Below are positions 12,125 to 21,697 of a stretch of DNA of 64,000 bases, in pieces. Location: contig CM077165.1 of assembly GCA_039583875.1 (NCBI GenBank), forward strand, positions 65,522,757 through 65,586,756, read 5' to 3'. The notes beneath the pieces are model-generated. The model worked only from the letters and a program-made list of their open reading frames with translations, was not told where the DNA came from and ran no database searches. Made by a program: the position numbers and the translations under genes. This DNA comes from Platanthera guangdongensis (taxonomy: Eukaryota > Streptophyta > Magnoliopsida > Asparagales > Orchidaceae). Position 1 is the first letter of the stretch. Each line of letters starts with the position of its first letter.

Positions 12125-12560
12125 CAGCAGTCACGCCCTAGGTCACGGGCGTGACTATGGGCGTGACAGGGAGGTAGAACCGGGCGCGGGTTGCGTCAAA
12201 TGTCCTTGGCAGCATCTTGTCGGGCCAGCTGGAAAGGTCACGCCCCATGTCACGGGCGTGACTATGGGCGTGACAGTTGGGGTCGACACTCGACGAATGT
12301 CGAGCGGAAAGTGTCGAGTCGAAATCGTTGAGCTGAAATTGGGTCACGCCCTTGGTCACGGGTGTGACACTGGGCGTGACAGTTGGTGTCGACACTCGAC
12401 GATCGTCGAGCGGATTTCGTCGAGAGGAGAGGACACGGGCTTGGGTCACACCCCGTGTCGGGTGACACGGGCGTGTCGCCAGGCGTGTCAAGCCTTTTCT
12501 TCAGAAATTTTCCGATCTCACGGGAAATGCACAGTCACGGCTCGGTCACGGGCGTGACCC
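12125..12560 (-). repeat. U3 palindrome array: CACGGGCGTGAC and TCGA motifs
   Basis: CACGGGCGTGAC-type words recur at least five times (near 12140, 12255, 12355, 12465, 12545), interleaved with two copies of a block containing GTCGACACTCGACGA at about 12282 and 12398. The second contains the palindrome CGACGATCGTCG. The same kinds of words occur in the unrelated LTRs at 14950-15610 (chromo1) and in the Sirevirus A and B arrays. Confidence 0.8.
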
Positions 12561-12749
12561 ATGTGTCACGGGCGTGTACTTCCCAAATTTTGGCAGATTT
12601 TGGAATTTTTCTGCAAAATCAAATAAAACAAGTTAGGAGAAAATTTACAAGAATAGGAACATTTTATTGAACAAAAATAAGTAAAAACGACGAAAATAAA
12701 TGAAAATGACTAAATTAATGTGCATAAAAATACGCATATTTACAGTTCA

Positions 12750-13630
12750 TCAGCGCTTCGTAGAGAACTTCTCGCAGATAGCGTTACCTCTCACTACATT
12801 GACGAGGAAGGAGCATAAGTTCGTTTGGACGCCAGAGTGCGCACGAGATTTCGAGGAGTTGAAGTGTCGGTTGACCACGACGCCTGTGCTGAGTTCTCCA
12901 TGTGGAACCGAAGGCTATGAGATATATAGCGATGCTTCGGGCAGCGGTTTGGGTTGCGTGCTACTACAACACGGAAGCGTGATAGCTTATGGCTCGAGAC
13001 AGCTAAAAGTGCACAAGAGGAACTATCCGGTCCATGACTTGGAGTTAGCGGCCGTGATTTTTGCCGTGAAGCTGTGGAGACACTACTTTTACGGTGTGAA
13101 GATTGATATCTACACCGATCACAAGAGCCTGAAGTATCTTATTGATCAGAAAGATCTGAATATGCGGCAGCGTAGGTGGATGGAGTTCCTGGGGGACTAT
13201 ACATTCAAGATCCACTACGTGCCTGGCAAAGGGAATGCAGTTGCGGATGCGCTGAGTCGCCGAGCCCCAGCTCAAGCCAATTGGCTATCGGTGCAGGATG
13301 AGCGGTTGGTGCGGGAGTTGGAGGCGTTGGAGATTGTTTGTGTGGACAGACAAGCAAGTGCTGAAGCAGTTCTGAATTGGACTGAAGTCCAATATGACCT
13401 GGCTGATCGGATTCGGCAGGCTTTGGATATGGATGCTCATATGAAGCAGTTCATGATAGAGGCTCTGGATGGGTCAAATTCCCAATTCATCGTGGAGGAC
13501 GGATTGCTTTGGAAAGACGGTCGTCTGTGCGTCCCAAGTGTGGGCAATTTACGGGTGGAGTTGTTGTACGAGGCGCACCATACCAAGTACTCGATTCACC
13601 CGGGGAGCACGAAGCTGTACCGCGATGTAA
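12750..13630 (+). pseudogene. Chromo1 pol fragment: RT end, RNase H, integrase zinc finger start
   Basis: This fragment starts mid-domain (QRFVENFSQIALPLT) exactly where the Athila LTR ends, so the Athila element interrupts this gene and its 5' half is outside the window. RNase H is well preserved: YEIYSDASGSGLGCVL, the [20 protein letters not shown] helix, YTDHKSLKYL, and VADALSRRA. The integrase N-terminal zinc region begins with HHTKYSIHPGSTKLYRD and loses frame at about 13615-13630. Del/Tekay-type chromovirus by similarity to the intact-order element at 33461-38170. Confidence 0.88.
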
Positions 13631-14288
13631 GAAACTGTTTTGGTGGCCGGGTTTGAAAAAGGATGTGGCGCTCTATGTAGCGAAGTGCCAAACTTGAGCC
13701 TTGGTGAAGGCGGAGTGCCAAAAGCCGGGAGGATTTCTTAAGTCCTTGCCTATTCCGGAGTGGAAATTTGACGACATCTCTATGGACTTTGTGCACGGTT
13801 TGCCAAGGTCGCAAAAGGGGAACGATGCCATTTGGGTGGTTGTTGATCGTTTAACGAAGGTGTCGCATTTTATTCCGCATAGGAAGGATGATCCGGTGGA
13901 GAAGCTGGCAAAGCTTTATGTGGATATCATAGTACGGCTTCATGGTGTGCCCCGCAGCATCGTGAGTGACCGAGATGGGCGGTTCACGTCCAATGATTGG
14001 AGGCTTGTGCAGCAAATGTTGGGAACAAAGCTGAAGTTTAGCACAGCCTTCCATCCACAAACGGATGGGCAGACCGAGAGGGTCAATAGAACCATGGAAG
14101 ACATGCTCCGCATGTGTATCTTGGATTTTGGAAAGCAATGGGAAGACCACCTTTATTTGGTGGAGTTCGCATACAACAATAGCTACCAAACGAGTATTCA
14201 GATGGCGCCTTTCGAGGCCCTATATGGTAGGAAGTGTCGCACGCCGTTGTCTTGGTTAGAAACGGGTGAGTCAAAGTTGTATAAGTGA
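13631..14288 (+). pseudogene. Chromo1 integrase
   Basis: After the frameshift the frame gives LFWWPGLKKDVALYVAKCQT and then a TGA at 13695-13697, exactly where the second zinc-binding Cys of the HHCC finger is expected. The core follows in the same frame: [59 protein letters not shown], and [16 protein letters not shown] second TGA lies at 14286-14288. Both stops are in-frame decay; the same frame continues downstream. Confidence 0.88.
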
Positions 14289-14864
14289 TCGGAAGTGGAG
14301 GGTGCTACTTCTTTGGTGCGAACCATTCGGGAGAGGTTGCTTATCGCTCAGGACCGGCAAGCAAAGTACTATAATGCCAAGCACAGGAATGTGGAGTTCG
14401 CTGTGGGCGATTATGTATACTTAAAAATCAAGCCGTTCAAGGGTGTCTCGCGGGTGCGGCGATTGAAAAAGCTAAGCCCGAGGTACCTTGGACCGTTTGA
14501 GGTTCTGGAGCGAGTTGGTGAAGCGGCCTATAGGTTGTAGCTTTCAGTGGAGCTTAGTGGTTTACATGATGTATTCCATATTTCGGTACTCCGGAAGGCG
14601 GTACAAGAGCCAACGCAAGTGATCGCGGTCGATCAAGTGCCGGTGGATAGTGGGCTAACAACAAAGATAAAGCCCGTGCGGATTGAAGACTCGGAGGTCA
14701 AGCGGCTACGCAATAAAGAGATCAGGATGGTCAAGGTCCGATGGGACAATTGCGGTCGTGAGGAGCTCTCTTGGGAGCGAGAGCAGACTATGCTTGACGA
14801 GTATCCAGAGTTGTTCCGCTCAGGTACAAATTTTGGTTTTTGTACATGTCTTTCCTTTATGTAA
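14289..14864 (+). pseudogene. Chromo1 integrase C-terminus and chromodomain
   Basis: The segment contains QAKYYNAKHRNVEFAVGD, LSPRYLGPFEVLERVGEAAYRL (GPY/F-type module), then a TAG at 14538-14540, and LHDVFHISVLRK. The chromodomain-like end reads NKEIRMVKVRWDNCGREELSWE, followed by the terminal YPELF and a TAA at 14862-14864. This domain targets integration to methylated chromatin in chromoviruses. The 3' UTR holds the clade's TTCGAGGACGAAATT word (near 14865). Confidence 0.85.
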
Positions 14865-14888
14865 TTTCGAGGACGAAATTATTTTAAT

Positions 14889-14898
14889 AGGGAGAGAG
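14889..14898 (+). other. Chromo1 polypurine tract
   Basis: AGGGAGAGAG lies directly before the LTR start TGTAACGCCCC at 14900. It primes plus-strand DNA synthesis in the family. Confidence 0.8.
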
Positions 14899-14899
14899 T

Positions 14900-17209
14900 T
14901 GTAACGCCCCGAAACTCAAAGGAGCAAAGGGGGACGTTTTGGGCCAGTTTGGGTTCTGGCTGCAGGCACACGGCCTGGGACACGGGCGTGTCCCAGGGCG
15001 TGTCAAGCCTGTGTCGACATTGAGACGGGGTGTCGACACTTTGGTCTCGACATTGTGTCGAGACTGGGCACACGGCCTGCGACACGGGCGTGTCGCAGGG
15101 CGTGTCGACCCGTGTCGACACTTAGCCGCGAAGTCGACACTCTGCTTCGACGAAGTGTCGAGACATGGCACACGGCCTGCGACACGGGCGTGTCGCAGGG
15201 CGTGTCGACCCATGTCGACACTTGTCCCGGGTAGTCGACACTTTGGTGTCGACAATGTGTCGAGACAAGGCACACGGCCTAGGACACGGGCGTGTCCAAG
15301 GCCGTGTCGATAGGTTGACGATCTTCGCTCGATGAAATGTCGAGACCGTGTACACGGCCTGGGGTCCAGGCGTGTCACGTTGACACGGGCAAGGACACGG
15401 GCGTGTCCTAGAACCCGTGCAGTGCTCGGGTTGAAAATGGGGAAAAATCATGGGGTACACGGCCGGCCACACGGTCGTGTGAGGTGGAAAACGGGCGTGT
15501 CAGATCGAATATGGGCGTGTTCGATACCCGTGTGAGGTTCCAGGTGATTCGATTTTGACGGCGAATGAGGCACACGGCCCTGTACACGGGCATGTGCCAG
15601 GCCGTGTTCGGTCCAGATTGGGCATTTCAGCCCCGAATCGAAGCCGTTCATTTCTTTAACTGAAGATCCAACGGCTGGGGGTTGTTCCTGAAGGGATATA
15701 CCCGGGTTTTGACTTAGAAAACCCTCACTTTTTCTAAAGTAATCTCTTTCTAAAGCCTTAGAGAGAGAGGAGAGCCAAGGGAAGAAGAAGGAGCTAGATT
15801 CCGCCATTGGAGGATCTTCGGAGCTCCGAATCGCGAGCCGACTCCGGATCCACGGTGGCAATGCTAGTGCGGTGATTTTCATCCGATTACTTTTTAATGG
15901 CGCCAAAGAGGAACGCAAGAGTAACGATCCTCATCTTGAGCATGAGTAGCTCTCTTTCTTAGCATAGGAAGCCCGCTCTCGCGAGTTTGCGGAGAGTTGG
16001 AGGCGTTCCTTCGGGTAGATATGTGAAGTCCCCGTTGTTTAGAGCCCGTATGCGAGAACGGACATAGGCATGATGTGTGAAGCCTACCCGGACATGTTGG
16101 TCTGGATCGGTGATGTTGCATTACATAAATGTCGGAGAAGACTCCGTGCTATTGATTGTTTTTCGGGTTTTCTACGCGGTAGATTGCAGCAGGGAGCCTT
16201 GGGGACTAACCCAAAGGTGCACCCGGAAAACTGGTGAGGATACGAGATCTTGCCAACTTGGTGGCTTGAGAGACAACTTGAACATAATCGGGTTATGTGA
16301 CTTGTGATGGAAATGAGACTCGGCGGAAGTTTGACCCGCGCAAATGGCTTAAATTGTCGTTGCGATGTGAGCACGAGTTAGATGAAGTCATACCCGCTCT
16401 ATGTCGTTCGGTTAAAGAGACCTAAAGGCACGTGACACTTACCGTTTGCATAGATTAGGGTCTTCGGCGGTCAATGGCTTAAATTGTCGTGACCCAGGCC
16501 AAGAAGACAAATTGCTCATAGGTTTGGCCATCCAAGTGGCGGTGGTGAGTCCGGAATGTCTATAGCTTTAATTGACGTGACATCGAACGGTTCACCGAGA
16601 ATGTGCCCTGAGAGCACGGGGCGTGTGGCCGTGCGAGCCAACGTCTGTGATGAAATGGCTATATGTGCTTATAGCTCGCTTATGCTAATGAAATGCAGGG
16701 AAGGAGCATCGTCGCCCCGAGTTGGGGGCGGGATCGTTATAATTTGGTCAGCATTGCTGACCGTTGCCTTGTTTTGCAACCGTATGGTGGTTTGTTGCTT
16801 GCAGGTGCAGCTGGACCAAGCGGTCAATAGCGGGCTAAAGCCGTTTTTGCGAAGCCGGCCCTCGAAGGCCTAAGTTGGAAATGTTTACTGTTTTATTCAT
16901 GTATGACCGGCCTGCGTGCCGTGGTTTGTAAAACATGTAATATTCAAGTGAAACATTTTGTAAGGCCTTAAGGCTCTTTTGGGTATTTTGTAATAACATT
17001 CCTATTTTGTATTAGTGGACATTCGTGCTTTAAGGCTGGGTTCTTTGTTACAACTTTTATAAACTGCTTTCGCTTGAATGCTCTGTGTAGGACGTTGAGA
17101 TTGGTTGGATGGTTTCCATAAGTAACCATCCGGTCTGTCTGTGCCATACGGTGTCGGGCCCCGGCCGTACCTACTGCTATATGCTATGTGACGGATAGGG
17201 GGTGTTACA
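14900..17209 (+). repeat. Chromo1 3' LTR (2310 bp)
   Basis: It begins TGTAACGCCCC after the PPT and ends GGGTGTTACA, with short inverted termini TGTAAC/GTTACA. U3 contains a dense array of GC-rich palindromes (14950-15610). The rest is moderately GC-rich with no convincing ORF; small frames in both strands overlap the repeats. The 5' LTR and TSD partner lie outside the window; the TSD candidate on this side is CAAGT (17210-17214). Confidence 0.88.
14950..15610 (+). repeat. Palindrome array in chromo1 U3
   Basis: About five blocks carry GACACGGGCGTGTC followed by GGCGTGTCGACCC and GTGTCGACA-type words, for example near 14975, 15080, 15190, 15290 and 15390. Several exact or near GTGTCGACAC decamers occur (near 15030, 15113, 15212, 15248), the same decamer that dominates the Sirevirus A LTR. 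Confidence 0.8.
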
Positions 17210-17649
17210 CAAGTTCAGTATGAAATTATGGAGGCTATATAGTGGAGGAGAATTGAAATCCAGAGCATGCCTGGATATGAGGAATGGAGTCCTATATCCC
17301 TGGACATCATATAATATACATGGAACAACTTTGGCATACATGGCATCTATATCTCTAGATATTATAACTCAATGGGCTGGAAGAAATATGAAGACCAAAA
17401 GATATGGAGGAGATTTCACAAAAGGAAAAACTCTCGTGGACCTCCTCCTCCAAGGTATATTGCAATGCCACTGAGATTATTTGAGAAGCAAAAGAGAGGC
17501 TAAAGGAGAAGAATTTTAAAGTGTTGAGAACTTTGGGTTGTCCTAGTTGATGTTTAGGATGTTTTTATCTTTCTTACCTTAATTGTAATCCTTACTGTTT
17601 ACAATCTTATTAATATAAATCTGAATTGCTTCTCTTCCTATATTTGTTT
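17210..17649 (+). pseudogene. Element C: remnant of Sirevirus-like ORF2 and 3' UTR
   Basis: One frame gives EEWSPISLDII, a stop, then GWKKYEDQK, HKRKNSRGPPPP and RYIAMPLRLFEKQK. This matches, in order and spacing, the ORF2 end of Sirevirus A1 (EQWSPTSRNII, EWKKHEARQ, YKRK, KYFPKPYHYFERQK). It is therefore the degraded end of a third, older element's ORF2, starting exactly at the chromo1 LTR end. From about 17500 to 17649 it is AT-rich UTR. It stops at the A1 5' LTR with TSD TGTTT (17645-17649) and resumes at 44637. Confidence 0.7.
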
Positions 17650-17793
17650 TGTTGGGTACATTGAAATATATATACCTGATTTGAAGAAGCATCACCCTAC
17701 TCAATGATATACATCAAGGTGTATTTGATGTGCTTTGAGTTTATTTGTGCACGTTAAATAATTGCAGAATTGCAGGAAAAGTTTCTAAGTCCA

Positions 17794-18520
17794 TGTGTCG
17801 ACACCCAGAAGAAAAGTGTCGACACTTAAGAAGGCTTGTGTCGACACCTAGAGAAGCTGTGTCGACACTTGGAGTAATTGTATCGACACCAGGAAGGCAG
17901 AGTCGAGACCAGAAGAAATGTGTCGACACATACAGGCAGTGTCGACACACAGTGAAAAATTATCTACATAATCACTGTCGACACTTAGAAGCAGTGTCGA
18001 CACCCAGAGAAACTTTGTCGACATCAAAAGTGTCGATACCAGGAAGCTATGTCGACACTCTGCGAACTTCAACAAAGTTTAAGTACAAGTGTCGACACTC
18101 AGCAAAGTTTCAACACATGAAGAATGTGTCGACACAAGGAGATTTGTCGACACTCAGCAAATTTTCAACACATGAAGGCATGTGTCGACATAAAGAAGAT
18201 GTGTCGACACTTAGCAAGTTACATCACAAGAAGTTATGTCGACACAAAGGAGTTCTGTCGACACACAACACAAATCAACTAAGTATTGAAGAAGAAGTAC
18301 TTGTGTCGACACACTCAATCAGTGTCGACACATTCAACAGAAGGCTTGTGTCGACACACAGGATCAGTGTCGACAAATTCTGAAGAAGCAGTGTCGAGAA
18401 GCTGTTACAACAACACAAGGAGTTGTGTCGATACCATCAAGGCTAGTGTCGACACTTAGTCTACTTGTGTCGACACTTAGTCTATTTGTGTCGACACATA
18501 AAGACTATCTGTCTCGACAC
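17794..18520 (+). repeat. GTGTCGACAC palindrome array, A1 LTR U3
   Basis: By eye, about 18 perfect GTGTCGACAC decamers and a dozen one-off variants (GTATCGACAC, TATGTCGACA, GTGTCGATAC and so on) occur in about 730 bp, irregularly spaced by 10-35 bp. Spacers contain repeated words such as CTTAGAAG and CAGCAAAGTTTCAACACATGAAG-like units. The array ends about 140 bp before the TATA-like box at 18655. It is probably a promoter/enhancer region; the binding factor is unknown. Confidence 0.88.
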
Positions 18521-18654
18521 TTTCAGACAGTGACAGAGATTTCAAGAAGTGACTGGATGACTTGACAACTGCCATTTTAACCGGTCAACTGCAACTGTCA
18601 GAGCTATCAAAAGGTTATTTGAAACCGGATCAGCCGGTTACCTTGGAGGAAGAC

Positions 18655-18662
18655 TATTTAAA
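18655..18662 (+). promoter_or_regulatory. TATA-like box of Sirevirus A1 LTR
   Basis: TATTTAAA within GGAAGACTATTTAAAGACC. The A2 counterpart at 47276 is a canonical TATATATAGG in the same context, which supports this as the core promoter. Confidence 0.55.
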
Positions 18663-19567
18663 GACCTTTCTCCTTCGACAGAAATGGAGGAATTATAGAT
18701 TGACAACAATCAATCAAGAGATCTAACAACACAAATAAGACCTTCTACATAAGATCTAAGAAGTTGGAGAGAGAGAGAGCTCCTTTTAAGAAGAGCAGCT
18801 GTTGAACCAGGCTGATAAGTAAGTTTCAGATTGAGATCTGATTCTCAAGACAGCAGTTGATTGAAGATCATCTGCACAGAAGATTCAACCCTACTGTGTT
18901 CTAATTCAAGAAGCTTTGAAGAAAGCCAATGATGGTTGATCTCTGCCTAGTTCTTCCAAGAACTCATCAAGAAGCCAGTCAACTCATCTCTCTCTTTTAG
19001 AGTTGTGGTTATATACTTTGTAAACTTTATTTTCTGTAGGATCCTATGTGATCTGAGCTGTAAGCCTATTTTATAAAGGCTGAGGTAGGGCTTTAGTGCC
19101 TGAGTGTAGGAGATTCTATTCTCTGAGTGTAGGCCTTGATTGAAGGCAGAGGTAGGGCTGTTTAGCTTGAGTGTAGGTCTTGGTGAAGACTGAGTGGTAA
19201 GGCTTTGTGCCTGAGTTGTAGGAGTGGGGACACTCTGAGCTGTAGGAACCTATTTGGGGTTTTGAGTTGTACGATCTGAGGATCTGAGGAGAAGTGGAGA
19301 AGTTAGGCCGAATCTAGTATACTTCTAGATAGGCGAAGGGAGAAAGTGGATGTACCCAGACCTTGGGGAACCACTATAAAAATCTGTGTGTACTCTGTGT
19401 GTGATTAATTCTATGATTGCTGTGTTATCTGTGCTGAATTGCTGTAGAGAATTGCAAATACAGGTCTTATAATTCAATGTTTCTTCCTTTAAAGTTAAAA
19501 AGATTATGTTCACCTATTCACACACCCCCCCCCCTCCTCTAGGTGATTAGGCACTATTTCTTTCAAG

Positions 19568-19579
19568 TGGTATCAGAGG
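19568..19579 (+). other. Sirevirus A1 primer binding site (tRNA-Met)
   Basis: TGGTATCAGAGG lies 2 nt after the LTR end. It complements the 3' end of initiator tRNA-Met, the usual primer of Ty1/copia elements in plants. Confidence 0.85.
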
Positions 19580-19691
19580 GAGGTTACTCAAAAAAGGACA
19601 TAACAGTCTGAGTAAGATCCTGTAGGCAGAATCAGATTAATCAAGATTCAAGAAAATAGGTTCTAGTGAGAATCAGAAAGAGCTGGGGTCC

Positions 19692-21694
19692 ATGAAGTTG
19701 CCAATCTGTAGAAAAGAGATTTTTGGCATATGGAAAGAGAGGGTTAGACTTTTTATGGAAACCTCTGACCAAAGAATATACATTACAGTCAAAGAAGGGC
19801 CATATGTGACAATTAAAGTATCTGTTCTGGATGCAAATCAGATAACTCCCAAAGACTATTCAGAAATGACTTAATATGAGATTATTCTGGCCACTATGGA
19901 TAAGAGGGCCCAGAATATTATTGTTAGTGCAATTGATGATGTCACATTTTAGAATTTAATTCACTATAAAACTTCTAAAGAAATGTGGGACACTTTAATA
20001 GTTTACATGGAAGGGTCTGAAGAAGTAAGACAGGACAGGAAGTCCTTGTTTAATCAGGAGTATGAAAGCTTCAGACAAGAAAAGTCTGATAGCATTACTG
20101 AATGCTACAAGAAATTCTATAGGATTGTTAATGAGTTGATGTCCTATGGAAGAGAATTCAGCAACTATGAGCTGAATGACAAGTTTTTAAGTTCCCTGAC
20201 TAAGGACTGGGATACCAAGATTTGTGTCATTAGGGAAATGGCCAAATTAGCTGATATACCTCCTCCAACTTTGTTTGGAAAACTGTTATCTTATGAGATG
20301 CAGTTAATGGTTAGAAAGGAGGAAGAGAAGAATACAAGAGTGGAGCACAAGGAAACAGCTGTGGCCTTCAAGACTGAAGCCACTAGGAAATATAAAAGCA
20401 AGTCTCTATCTCCACCTCAAAAAGTTGCTGAGGCTGAGACAGATGAGTCAGAAAGCAAGAATTCAGATAGCAGTGAAAGTGATGAAGACTTTGCTGCTTT
20501 TACAAGACATTTTCAAAAGTTTCTGAAGAAGAAGCAGTGGAGGTCTAAGCCATCCACTTCACAGACAAAAGATGACTACTATCAGAACAGGAAGTCATCA
20601 ACGAATGACAGAAGAAAGTCCAAGCCAAGTAAAACTACATCCTCAAAGATTGTATGCTATTATTAAAATAGACAGGAACATGTGGTGGCTGACTGTCCTG
20701 AAAAGAGGAAGGAGTTAAATGTTATAAAGAAGACACAGTTTAAGGGCAAAAAGGAAAAGTCCTTTGTTGCCAAGAAAGACAAAAGTTTGACTGATCAGTC
20801 ATCTTCATAAATAGATTCAGAAGCTGAAGCCTATATTGGTTTAATTGCTGAAGAGGAAGAAGATGAGTTCATGCAGCTAATGAACTCAATTTATGAGCAT
20901 GAGGACATTCAGTGCAAGGGACTGATGGCCTTATCTGAAGGAGACAAAATCCAGGATCAGCCTGGACCAAGTAAGGTACAAAGTTGTTCTTCCAGTTCAA
21001 TTTTTTGTACTGAGTCAGAATCAGATACATGTGCATCAAGTGATGTGGGTGGGTCTGAATCTGAAGGAGATATTCATCAGTTAATTGATGAATACAGGGA
21101 CTTGTTGCAGGCCTTAAAGAAAATCAAAACCTTGGCCAAAAATCAGGCAAAGGAGATTGCTAGTCTTAAATTGGCTGCTGCTGATTCAGTCAAGTTGTTT
21201 GATCAGAAACTGAATGAAATAGCCATACTGAAGAACATTACAGTTATTCAGATGAGAACTATTACATTTAAGAATGATCAAATTAGGAATCTAGAGGTTA
21301 GATTCAGAAGGAGAAGGATATTGTGGCTAGCTTTTCTAAACTCAAATCTATTTTACCCTTGATAGATGAGTTTGTACCTCATAAGGGTAAGGCTGGATTA
21401 GGATTTACAAAACCTGCCTGGACTGCTAGGTCCAAGTCTAAGGGAAAAGCCCCAACACTAAACAAAAAGCCTGCTGTACATACTTCAGCCAGGGTTGTAC
21501 CAAAACAAAGGTACAACAGGTTTGAGTGCTGTTGTTGTGGCAAGATATGCCACTTTGCCATAGACTGTTGGCACAATTCAAGTGTCAAGGAGAGTAACAA
21601 ACTAACTGCTAGAGGAGGTACATGTAGTTTTGTTAAAAGTCAAACTAACCTGCACCAAGGACCCAAAAATTATTTGGGTTCAAAGGTTAAGTAA
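19692..21694 (+). pseudogene. Sirevirus A1 gag
   Basis: The frame opens MKLPICRKEIFGIWKERVRLFM; compared with A2, the original start was probably about 40 bp upstream and is now lost. The UBN2-like capsid part includes DRKSLFNQEYESFRQ, YKKFYRIVNELMSYG and LSSLTKDWDTKICVIREMA. It then has an acidic segment, a first zinc knuckle whose second Cys is lost (CYY then stop), and a second CCHC knuckle (CCCCGKICHFAIDC) near 21530. Breaks: TAA 19872, TAG 19950, TAA 20664, TAA about 20808, and a frameshift near 21300. It ends at a TAA (21692-21694) that A2 has at the same place, so that stop looks ancestral. Confidence 0.85.
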
Positions 21695-21697
21695 TCT

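Larger units (their letters stand above)
9683..12749 (-). repeat. Athila 5' LTR, right copy, complete (3067 bp)
   Basis: On the minus strand the LTR starts TGAACTG at 12749, where it abuts the chromovirus pol reading frame, and ends GGGCACA at 9683 next to the PBS spacer. TG...CA termini are present. U3 (12010-12749) holds GC-rich palindromic repeats, then the TATA box (12001-12010), then an AT-rich R/U5 with the hairpin array (10660-10960) and the GAGTGTGTGAG repeats (11045-11220). It is almost identical to the inverted left copy; one clear substitution is in the word near 10241 versus 1899. The TSD candidate on this side is TCAGC (12750-12754). Confidence 0.9.
17650..19565 (+). repeat. Sirevirus A1 5' LTR (1916 bp)
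   Basis: TGTTGGGTACATTG starts and TTTCTTTCA ends the LTR, 2 nt before the tRNA-Met PBS. U3 carries about 30 palindromic TGTCGACA-type words (17794-18520); a TATA-like TATTTAAAG follows at 18655. Beyond this are R/U5 blocks with repeated GAGTGTAGG/GAGGTAGGGCT words and a C-homopolymer near the end (about 19528). It matches the split 3' LTR at 28449-28681 plus 42942-44636. TSD TGTTT lies on both sides of the element. Confidence 0.92.

Noticed and set aside
14879..15600. Several overlapping 60-160 codon frames on both strands
   Set aside because: They are produced by translating the GACACGGGCGTGTC/GTGTCGACA repeats in all frames; residues are periodic (RHG, STP, VDT).
17202..17474. 90-codon frame as a host gene exon
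   Set aside because: A different frame of the same DNA matches the Sirevirus ORF2 C-terminus in order and spacing, and the frame begins inside the chromo1 LTR.
17794..18520. CRISPR-like spacing of short palindromes (also 46315-47150)
   Set aside because: The repeat unit is only 10 bp, spacing is irregular (10-35 bp), spacers are themselves repeated, and the context is a plant LTR U3.
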